Positions 7,395 through 12,667 of a DNA stretch of 12,667 nucleotides are shown in pieces (position 1 is the first letter of the stretch; each line of letters starts with the position of its first letter). A program made the translations under genes and the position numbers. This stretch comes from Candidatus Gastranaerophilales bacterium (GTDB taxonomy: Bacteria; Cyanobacteriota; Vampirovibrionia; Gastranaerophilales; Gastranaerophilaceae), in contig JAJQFK010000174.1 in NCBI GenBank assembly GCA_021201175.1, positions 1-12,667 of the forward strand. The letters are read 5' to 3'. Under the pieces are notes generated by a model that was not told the DNA's origin, did no database searches, and worked only from the letters and a program-made list of their open reading frames with translations.

Positions 7395-7767
7395 TAGTTT
7401 TGTTGGGGAGTACACTTCAAGAAACCCCAACCACTCGCAAAGACGGTTGAGTATAGATATTCTACGTACCTATAACGTAGTGACAATGTTCGCGAAACAA
7501 CAGCAATGCGGGTACAATCTTGATTTTGCTTCCGGCGCAGCCCCCTGTAACCTCTTTACAAAAATCTGGCGATTTTTTTCGTTCGGTCAGGCAACAGCGT
7601 CATTGCGAGAAAATCTCTGATTTTCGTGGCAATCTCTGCCATATCCGGAACTAGATTGCTTCGTTTTACAGTAGTTTGGCTTGAATATAAAGTGTTGATT
7701 CAAATTACTTAAAAAACTCGCAAAGACGGTTTTAGTAGTATGTTGGAGTTTTTGAACCCCAATCACT
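7390..7767. repeat. Composite repeat region: two hairpin units and a 16-base direct repeat
   Basis: This covers most of the gene-free stretch 7395-7862. TTTAGTAGT occurs at 7390-7398 (including the malic enzyme stop) and at 7731-7739. Each copy is followed by a hairpin: GTTGGGG/CCCCAAC (7402-7408 with 7425-7431), and TTGGAGTT/AACCCCAA with one mismatch (7743-7750 with 7755-7762). Both then continue with a CACTC sequence. ACTCGCAAAGACGGTT occurs exactly at 7433-7448 and 7716-7731. A further small stem, CTACGT/ACGTAG, lies at 7462-7480. I find no convincing protein here. It looks like a duplicated non-coding element or nested remnants. The first hairpin may slow transcription leaving the operon, but no T run follows it. 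Confidence 0.65.
7598..7728. repeat. Palindromic CGTCATTGCGAG-type repetitive element
   Basis: The ends CGTCATTGCGAG (7598-7609) and CTCGCAAAGACG (7717-7728) are inverted repeats with one mismatch in 12. Inside are two more pairings: GAAAATC with GATTTTC (7609-7615, 7619-7625) and GCAATCT with AGATTGC (7629-7635, 7653-7659). CGTCATTGCGAG plus GCAATCT/AGATTGCTTCG is a combination I know from dispersed palindromic repeats in many bacterial genomes. It has no coding capacity. It probably spread through a transposase or RAYT-like enzyme elsewhere in the genome. Confidence 0.7.
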
Positions 7768-7782
7768 CTGTATTGTAACTTT

Positions 7783-7811
7783 TTGTAACAACAAATTTTG
7801 AAAAATATAAA
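7783..7811 (+). promoter_or_regulatory. Candidate promoter of the YD-like repeat gene
   Basis: TTGTAA (7783-7788) and TATAAA (7806-7811) are spaced by 17 bases, close to sigma-70 consensus spacing. Transcription would start near 7818, leaving a leader of about 45 bases before the ATG at 7863. The -35 lies inside the 12-mer TTTTTGTAACAA (7780-7791) that also occurs upstream of the gene at 3241. Confidence 0.5.
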
Positions 7812-7862
7812 GAGAAATCGCAACTATGCCGATATAAATATTATATTCAAAGGAGTATTTCT

Positions 7863-9290
7863 ATGGGAAATTTCGACATTAGCCGCATAGGCAAGAGTTT
7901 TGAAAATAATGAGTTATCAACAGAGCAAAAGAAAAAGGTTGAGGAACTTGAAAATTCAATATTTGATGTCAGTAACATGGGGCTTGACTCAGATGAAGAT
8001 ATAGGTGACTTGTTAAATTTTTCATTTGATGAAGATGGCAATATCTCTATGGAAATTGATATTGACGGAAATGGTGAAATAGACCACGTTGAAACATATA
8101 AATTTGATGATGAAGGAAATATTACAGAATCCATTACTAATACTCTTGATGAAGTTACAGGTGAAACCTTAGATACAAAACAAAGTACAATGGAATATGA
8201 TGATTCGGGTCGTATTTCAACAAAAACATTTACAAATAGTACCGGTGAAGATGCACTAACTTATACCAAAACTTTTGATTACGGAGATGAAAATTCAACA
8301 AATGTTAAATCTGCCTCCTGGCAAAGTTCTAATGAAAGTGATGTATCAAGAACAGTTGAATATAATGATGACGGCAGTTATAAAGAAACAATGACAGATT
8401 CTCAAACAGGGCTTTATGAAGAAAATATTTATGATACTGACGGGAAATTAACCTCCGGAATAACTTATGATAATGCCGGAAACGAACTATATTCATGGGA
8501 TTTTCAACACAATGAAGATAATACAATGACAGTTTACCAGAAAGATACAGAAGGAAATCTCATATCAACTCAAATGTATGACGAAAATGACAGATTAATT
8601 TCATTAAAAGAAAAATCAGAATTTTCTGATACAACCGATACTACTAACTATACTTACAATGAAGATGGAAGTATTATTCAAGAAACAATTAATTCATCAG
8701 GAACAAAATCCATAACCGAAACAGATTCAAACGGAAGAATAACAAAGACTGAGTTGTATGACGAAGACGGAGAAATTCAAACTTCTTACGAATATCAATA
8801 TTATGGTGAGAATAATGACTTTACTACAAAAGTAAAAAATTCAGACGGAGAGGTAACTGAACTTAGAAATACTTTTTATAATGATGACGGAACATACTCA
8901 ACGACTTTTAAAACACCGGAAGGTAAAACTAACTCCGTAATTAATTACAATGAAAACGGAGAAATGACAAAATCAACTGATTATGATGAAAATGGAAAGT
9001 CAAGAGGATATTTTAAGTATAGTTATCTTAATGACGGCAATACTGTAAAAGTCCGTTCATACACTTCTGACGATACATTTCAAGGAACTCACACAGATAC
9101 TATGGAAAATAACCGTGTAGTTTCAAGTACGGCAAAAGATGCGAAAGGAAATGTAGAAGCCAGAATTACATACGAATATAATTCAGACGGAAGCTATACT
9201 ATGGTATATAAAAATGCGGAAGGTAAAGAATATAAAACGATGGAATATGATGCAAACGGAGAACTTGTATCATCAACTGATACGGAATAA
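7863..9290 (+). CDS. Hypothetical YD/RHS-like repeat protein with an EF-hand loop
   Basis: This is a 475-residue, strongly acidic protein with no cysteine, signal peptide or membrane helix. Residues 1-50 are a helical head. D66-I-D-G-N-G-E-I-D-H-V-E77 is a textbook EF-hand calcium loop, with ligands at 1, 3, 5, 9 and 12 and Gly at 6. From about residue 50 to the end it is built of at least a dozen short units of the form Y-[DN]-x-[DN]-G-x-[IL], spaced alternately about 12 and 25 residues (EYNDDGSYKET, MYDENDRLISL, YTYNEDGSIIQ, INYNENGEMTK, TDYDENGKSRG, MEYDANGELVS). They resemble YD or YwqK-type beta-hairpin repeats. There is no RHS core motif or C-terminal toxin domain. AAAGGAG lies seven bases before the ATG. 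It stands alone, followed by tRNA-Glu. A surface or secreted calcium-binding role is possible but unproven, and no export signal is seen. Confidence 0.85.
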   Translation: MGNFDISRIGKSFENNELSTEQKKKVEELENSIFDVSNMGLDSDEDIGDLLNFSFDEDGNISMEIDIDGNGEIDHVETYKFDDEGNITESITNTLDEVTGETLDTKQSTMEYDDSGRISTKTFTNSTGEDALTYTKTFDYGDENSTNVKSASWQSSNESDVSRTVEYNDDGSYKETMTDSQTGLYEENIYDTDGKLTSGITYDNAGNELYSWDFQHNEDNTMTVYQKDTEGNLISTQMYDENDRLISLKEKSEFSDTTDTTNYTYNEDGSIIQETINSSGTKSITETDSNGRITKTELYDEDGEIQTSYEYQYYGENNDFTTKVKNSDGEVTELRNTFYNDDGTYSTTFKTPEGKTNSVINYNENGEMTKSTDYDENGKSRGYFKYSYLNDGNTVKVRSYTSDDTFQGTHTDTMENNRVVSSTAKDAKGNVEARITYEYNSDGSYTMVYKNAEGKEYKTMEYDANGELVSSTDTE

Positions 9291-9331
9291 TTGATGACAA
9301 AAAATAATTTTTATTCTAAAATAAAATATAT

Positions 9332-9403
9332 AGTGGTATCGTCTAGGGGTCAGGATAGCAGATTCTCATTCTGTTGACACGGGTTCAAATCCCGTTACCA
9401 CCG
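9332..9403 (+). tRNA. tRNA-Glu (anticodon CTC)
   Basis: A full cloverleaf can be drawn. Acceptor AGTGGTA/TACCACC has six pairs and an A1-C72 mismatch. The D arm is GTCT/AGGAT. The anticodon stem GCAGA/TCTGT encloses loop TTCTCAT with anticodon CTC at 9365-9367. There is a short variable loop, and the T arm ACGGG/CCCGT carries TTCAAAT. The discriminator is G and CCA is not encoded. The TCGTCTAG stretch matches cyanobacterial-type tRNA-Glu. A weak promoter may start at TTGATG (9291), right after the preceding stop; otherwise it is read from the upstream gene. The last nine bases overlap the convergent CDS end. Confidence 0.9.
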
Positions 9404-11179
9404 TTTATCTTTCTCGTTTAGCATGTTTTGATTATATTCTTCTTTGCTTAAAAATGGTGACATGTCCTCAAGATGAGGTGACATCATTGTGCCGTCATCC
9501 AGTACTATTGATGACAGTTTTGGAGTGAAGGAATATTCGGTTTCTGTCATAACCTCGCAAATCACCGGACAGTTCATCTGTAAGACCGATTTAATAATAA
9601 ATTCTATAGAAGCAGGATTGGCGACCCTTACACTTTTTATTCCGATTGCGGAAGCAATTTTTGAAAAGTTCGGAATCCCAACACCGCAAGATTCTCCCGA
9701 AGCAGTAAGATTCCCTCCGAAATAATTCCTTTGCGTTTGCCTTAAGGAGGAATATCCTGCATTATTTATTACGAAAATTTTAATAGGTATATTGTTATAT
9801 ACAATTGTTTCGAGTTCTTGCAGATTCATCATGATTGAACCATCACCCGCTAAACATACAATATTCCTTCCGGAAGCGTAATACGCTCCTATTGAAGCCG
9901 GTAAATCATAACCCATTGAAGCATTACCTGAATTCCATATTAAATGCTGCTGTTTTTTTATCACTCCTATTTGCATTGTACATACACTTGCAGAACCGTT
10001 TGCACATACCAAAATATTTCTGGACGGAAGTATATCTGTCAATTTATGTACAAAATCATACACATTGATTTTGCCGTCTTGTGATTGATATTCTTTCGTA
10101 TTTTCAAAAGTATATTTTTGATTAACCTCTGTACAATATGTTATCCAGTGTTCATCAGTGTTAAAAGAAACAGAATCTTTTAACTGCGGAAGAAATGCTT
10201 TTAAATCGGCATTAATTTTCAAATCTATATCTAATGTGGGTTTTTCCAGTTCTGCTTTATCAATATCTACAGCAATTTTAAATGCATTCTTTGCAAAATT
10301 CTTCCAATTATAACTAATTTGTCTTATATTATTTCTTGTACCCAAAAATAAAACAACGTCGGCATTTTGCAGAATAAAATTAGCAGCTCTTTGACCGACT
10401 GTTCCGATTCTTCCAAAATAATTTTTGTGATTAGAAGGTAAAATATCAATCCCGTTAAAAGTTAAAAGTACAGGAATATTAGTATTTTCAAGCATTTCAT
10501 AAAAACATTTTGTTTGATTTGAAAGTTTTATACCGTTTCCCGCAACTATAACAGGTCTTTTTGCTGATTTTAAATAATTTACGACTTTACTAATTTTGCA
10601 ATCATACTCCGGATTTTCAGGCGGGATAAACTCAATAAGATTTTCCTCATCTATAACAGCCGACTGAACATCCATCGGAATATCAAGCCAAACCGGGCCC
10701 ATTCTTTGTGTTGTTGCATTGTATATTGCTTTATCCAAATGAAATTTAATTTCGTTCGGATTTGTCACTGTAACCGCATATTTAGTAATATGTTTTACTG
10801 CGGAAATAATATCAGTTTCTTGCTCCCCGAGCTGTCTTAATTTAATATCCGGATAGGAAGCCATTAAAGTAGGATTTTTTACCTGCCCCGAAATATACAA
10901 AACGGGTACGGAATCTGTCCATTGACCGAATACTCCGTTTAAGCAGTTTAAACCGCCGGAACCTGTCGTTACATTAACAACTGCAAGTTCATGATTAACT
11001 TTTGCATAACCTTCCGCCGCTATTGCACATGCCTGCTCATGGTGGCAGCAGATATACGGAATATATCGTCCAAAACTATCATTTAAGTGCATTGCTCCGC
11101 CGCCTGATACCATAAATATGTATTTTATTTTATAAACTTCTTTTAGTCTTTTGGCTATATAGTCTGAAAGTTTAATCAT
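9395..11179 (-). CDS. ThDP-dependent acetolactate-synthase-like enzyme
   Basis: This is a thiamine-diphosphate enzyme of the acetolactate synthase/pyruvate oxidase superfamily, with 594 residues from the chosen start. The Pyr domain has catalytic E48 (CCHHEQACAIAAEGYA), and TTGSGGLNCLNG follows. A central Rossmann-like domain covers about 190-335. The PP domain has the cofactor motif GDGS (445-448) to NN (472-473), the usual 25-30 residues apart. The ATG at 11179 (MIKLSDYIAKRL) is preferred over one 13 codons upstream because GGAG lies eight bases before it and the longer form would overlap the aldolase gene. The C-terminal SIVLDDGTMMSPHLEDMSPF is a tail I associate with enzymes in surface-glycan clusters, so it may join a pyruvate-derived unit to another aldehyde or sugar instead of making branched-chain amino acids. 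No small regulatory subunit gene adjoins. Its stop lies inside tRNA-Glu. Confidence 0.88.
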   Translation of the reverse strand: MIKLSDYIAKRLKEVYKIKYIFMVSGGGAMHLNDSFGRYIPYICCHHEQACAIAAEGYAKVNHELAVVNVTTGSGGLNCLNGVFGQWTDSVPVLYISGQVKNPTLMASYPDIKLRQLGEQETDIISAVKHITKYAVTVTNPNEIKFHLDKAIYNATTQRMGPVWLDIPMDVQSAVIDEENLIEFIPPENPEYDCKISKVVNYLKSAKRPVIVAGNGIKLSNQTKCFYEMLENTNIPVLLTFNGIDILPSNHKNYFGRIGTVGQRAANFILQNADVVLFLGTRNNIRQISYNWKNFAKNAFKIAVDIDKAELEKPTLDIDLKINADLKAFLPQLKDSVSFNTDEHWITYCTEVNQKYTFENTKEYQSQDGKINVYDFVHKLTDILPSRNILVCANGSASVCTMQIGVIKKQQHLIWNSGNASMGYDLPASIGAYYASGRNIVCLAGDGSIMMNLQELETIVYNNIPIKIFVINNAGYSSLRQTQRNYFGGNLTASGESCGVGIPNFSKIASAIGIKSVRVANPASIEFIIKSVLQMNCPVICEVMTETEYSFTPKLSSIVLDDGTMMSPHLEDMSPFLSKEEYNQNMLNEKDKRW

Positions 11180-11187
11180 TTTATAAT

Positions 11188-11202
11188 CTCCAATAAGTAT
11201 AC
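11188..11202 (-). promoter_or_regulatory. TATACT-N4-GGAGAT leader motif, copy 1
   Basis: Reading leftward, TATACT (11201-11196) is followed after four bases by GGAGAT, which includes the ribosome binding site of the ThDP enzyme gene. The same arrangement precedes the aldolase gene at 12032-12046. TATACT could be a -10 box, but no good -35 is seen, so it may mark a secondary promoter or a protein site (GTATAC is palindromic). Confidence 0.3.
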
Positions 11203-11204
11203 AT

Positions 11205-12020
11205 TTAAACTTTAACAAAACCTCCCGCTTCTTCGATTAGTTTTTTATATCTGCCTTCCAAAACTTCAATTCTTTTAGTATCCTCCAAGGAAATTGTTCT
11301 GTAGAAATTCTGCTTATTTTTTATCCACATCAGTTCAAATCCGACTGCTTTTAAAATACCTTTATCAGCATTTTTATCAGTTAAAGATTTTTGTGCATCA
11401 AAAATAATTTTTCTGGTTTCAAATCTTGAAATATACGGAAGTGATTTAAAGAAAGGCAATGAATGTGCTGATACTCCGCCTCCGATTACCATATCTTTAT
11501 TTGCTTTTTTCATTGCAACAGATAATACTTTTGCGATATTCAATATTTTATCAGTATTTACATCTTCTATTGGTAATCCCATTGAAGCCGACATGTCCAT
11601 GCGACCGAGAACAATACCTGAAATATCACTAAAAGACGGCGACTGAATAAATTCATTTATATTGTTATATCCGGTTATTGTTTCAATATTAATCAAAAAC
11701 TTTATATCTTTTCTTTCATCATCAGGAAATACAAATTTTACGGCATTAACAAATTTTTGCATAGCATAGGGTGATTCAATCATCGGAGCGACCAGTGTAC
11801 TTACACCGATAGTACGTGCATCATACATATCCTTGATTGCTTCGCAGCCTCCAATTTTGATTGTTAACTCAAGTCCTGCTTTTGTAACAACCTCTTTTAG
11901 CCTTAAAGCTTCTTCAAGTCTTGTACCCTCAGCTTCAAATTCAGCTTTTACGCCTAATATATGATGATTTTCTTTCAAATCTATTAAAGTTTCTGTCATC
12001 TTTCTTTCTAACAAATACAT
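11205..12020 (-). CDS. HpcH/HpaI aldolase / citrate lyase beta-type family protein
   Basis: This is a predicted TIM-barrel, divalent-metal-dependent lyase acting on pyruvate- or acyl-CoA-type substrates. The 271 residues are a typical length. Family signatures are the metal ligands E113 (LINIETITGYNNI) and D142 (GIVLGRMDMSASMG). Earlier, GVKAEFEAEGTRLEE, LTIKIGGCEAI and VAPMIES mark a subfamily that I associate with O-antigen and other glycan loci next to ThDP enzymes. The ATG at 12020 has GGAG 11 bases upstream. A second ATG seven codons later (11999) is a possible alternative. Its stop lies 25 bases before the start of the ThDP enzyme gene, so the two are almost certainly co-transcribed and may act in successive C-C bond steps. 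The substrate cannot be deduced. Confidence 0.85.
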   Translation of the reverse strand: MYLLERKMTETLIDLKENHHILGVKAEFEAEGTRLEEALRLKEVVTKAGLELTIKIGGCEAIKDMYDARTIGVSTLVAPMIESPYAMQKFVNAVKFVFPDDERKDIKFLINIETITGYNNINEFIQSPSFSDISGIVLGRMDMSASMGLPIEDVNTDKILNIAKVLSVAMKKANKDMVIGGGVSAHSLPFFKSLPYISRFETRKIIFDAQKSLTDKNADKGILKAVGFELMWIKNKQNFYRTISLEDTKRIEVLEGRYKKLIEEAGGFVKV

Positions 12021-12031
12021 ATTTTAATTAT

Positions 12032-12068
12032 CTCCTGTGAGTATACAAAGAACCTATTGTTGTTGAAA
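12032..12068 (-). promoter_or_regulatory. Candidate promoter and leader of the aldolase-ThDP enzyme operon (motif copy 2)
   Basis: Leftward, TATACT (12045-12040) is a good -10 box with a partial -35, TTTTCA, 18 bases further upstream. Four bases after TATACT comes GGAGAT, giving a very short leader before the ATG at 12020. The same TATACT-N4-GGAGAT string precedes the second gene of the pair. Confidence 0.35.
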
Positions 12069-12096
12069 AAGAAAGAATCAACATAATCTAGTGTCG

Positions 12097-12116
12097 TTCG
12101 CGTTTCTTGTCGCGAA
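12097..12116. other. Short GC-rich hairpin of unknown role
   Basis: TTCGCG (12097-12102) pairs with CGCGAA (12111-12116) around an 8-base loop, in otherwise AT-rich DNA between the zinc-ribbon gene and the aldolase gene. On the plus strand it is followed by TTTTCTCGGGC and a 7-T run, but no plus-strand gene needs a terminator here. On the minus strand, where the zinc-ribbon transcript ends, no T run follows it. Confidence 0.4.
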
Positions 12117-12133
12117 ATTTTCTCGGGCTTTTT

Positions 12134-12418
12134 TTAGTTTAATGCTCTGCCGCACTGCGGGCATGTTTTGGTTGTAACTTTTACTTTTGCGTTGCAATAC
12201 GGACATACTTTAAAAACTTCTCCCATTTGAGGTGTTACGGATTCTTTTTCTTTTTCAACTGTCTGTGAAACTTTTTCGTATATTAATGATGAATAATATA
12301 CAACTACCGCAATAATAACTAATCCTACAATCAGCCACCATAGTTCTTTTATCAGGAAAAATATTAAAAGTGCTATGAATATTGACATTAAACAGCCGGT
12401 TACATCATTTCTATACAT
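12134..12418 (-). CDS. Small membrane protein with C-terminal zinc ribbon
   Basis: The protein has 94 residues. Residues 9-46 are strongly hydrophobic and broken by K24-E25, giving two membrane helices in a hairpin. A charged linker follows (about 47-65). The C-terminal CPYC (72-75) and CPQC (86-89) form a four-cysteine zinc ribbon of the double zinc-ribbon type, predicted to be a soluble domain. Such small proteins are common and functionally unassigned. It starts two bases after the stop of the upstream gene, with an AAAGGAG site inside that gene, so it belongs to the same leftward transcript. No clear terminator follows it. Confidence 0.8.
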   Translation of the reverse strand: MYRNDVTGCLMSIFIALLIFFLIKELWWLIVGLVIIAVVVYYSSLIYEKVSQTVEKEKESVTPQMGEVFKVCPYCNAKVKVTTKTCPQCGRALN

Positions 12419-12420
12419 AA

Positions 12421-12667
12421 TTATTTGTACTCCTTTGGTTTTGTTATAGAGGGCGGTTGTATATATAAAGGCTTAACTTTCGCCCAATGAAAATCATCAT
12501 TATTACTATTTAGTCTGTCTTTTACTATTTCTGAAAGATATATTCCTAAATTATCATTGTTATTCTCATAATTCAAACACGAAATATTGCTATCTTTTAA
12601 AAAATCAGTAATTGAGCTATCGGCAATGAGGATATCTTCATTATTAATCATAGTCTTTATTTCATTT
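12421..12667 (-). CDS. Partial gene, possibly the C-terminus of TsaB
   Basis: The frame is open to the right edge. The ATG at 12651 has no good ribosome binding site, so it is likely internal and the gene truncated by the window. The end, WAKVKPLYIQPPSITKP, resembles the C-terminal strand of TsaB (consensus like VEPLYLRPP), the protein that partners TsaD in making the tRNA modification t6A. The preceding ILIADSSITDFL and the short helix IYLSEIVKDRL fit the same region, where TsaB has a GDG/ALxY strand and an 'A.LA...L' helix. Too little is present to confirm it. Another protein with this ending is possible. The gene is tightly linked to the zinc-ribbon gene. Confidence 0.5.
   Translation of the reverse strand, partial: NEIKTMINNEDILIADSSITDFLKDSNISCLNYENNNDNLGIYLSEIVKDRLNSNNDDFHWAKVKPLYIQPPSITKPKEYK

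Noticed and set aside
7402..7431. Hairpin after the malic enzyme as an intrinsic terminator
   Set aside because: The stem is perfect over 7 pairs but the loop is 16 bases and no T run follows. A similar hairpin recurs at 7743-7762, so it is better explained as part of the repeat unit.
7434..7731. Two-copy CTCGCAAAGACGG direct repeat as a CRISPR array
   Set aside because: There are only two copies about 283 bases apart, with no regular spacers and no cas genes.
7587..7823. 78-codon minus-strand frame in the repeat region
   Set aside because: It spans the palindromic element and hairpin repeats, has odd composition and no family resemblance. It is repeat sequence read as protein.
7847..8134. 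95-codon frame antisense to the start of the YD-like gene
   Set aside because: Its Ser/Phe-rich low complexity is the reverse complement of the acidic Asp/Glu codons in the real gene, which has a promoter and ribosome binding site.
9489..9725. 78-codon plus-strand frame inside the ThDP enzyme gene
   Set aside because: It is antisense to conserved C-terminal coding sequence and no initiation signals are seen.
12031..12087. 18-codon leftward leader frame (ATG near 12087) before the aldolase gene
   Set aside because: No ribosome binding site precedes it, the product is unremarkable, and it would overlap the candidate promoter itself.

Overview
The window looks like a chromosome segment from an anaerobic, AT-rich relative of the cyanobacteria, most likely a gut Vampirovibrionia/Melainabacteria (Gastranaerophilales-type) bacterium. 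This is inferred from three points: a rubrerythrin, which suits an oxygen-sensitive lifestyle; a PlsY with the cyanobacterial-style GGKSVATG motif; and a truncated prepilin-like C-terminus of a type I associate with this group. No phage, CRISPR or transposase gene is visible. Most of the window is core metabolism and housekeeping, with some small or repetitive hypothetical genes.

Left part (1-3240). The 3' end of a prepilin-like gene runs rightward into a strong bidirectional terminator. A leftward operon ends at the same terminator. It reads glmS, then a 53-residue hypothetical protein starting inside the glmS stop codon, then rubrerythrin. A gene-free promoter region of 286 bases separates glmS from the next, divergent gene.

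Middle (3241-7394). A small acidic EF-hand-like protein with its own leader and terminator is followed by a tight operon der - plsY - malic enzyme, whose junctions overlap by 4 and 1 bases. The malic enzyme is the most unusual protein here: it carries an extra segment of about 130 residues that reads as a catalytically dead, degenerate copy of part of its own malic domain.

Repeat region (7390-7862). This gene-free stretch holds two diverged copies of a hairpin unit, a 16-base direct repeat and a palindromic element of the CGTCATTGCGAG type. It ends with a promoter for the next gene.

Right part (7863-12667). A 475-residue, cysteine-free, YD-like repeat protein with one good EF-hand loop is followed by a tRNA-Glu(CTC). 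The 3' end of that tRNA overlaps the stop codon of a convergent gene. The leftward genes are a ThDP-dependent acetolactate-synthase-like enzyme and its upstream HpcH/HpaI-type aldolase, probably working in one unassigned pathway, then a small two-helix membrane zinc-ribbon protein and a partial gene that may be the C-terminus of TsaB. The two acidic EF-hand-like genes share a 12-base upstream motif at nearly the same distance from their starts, which suggests common regulation.
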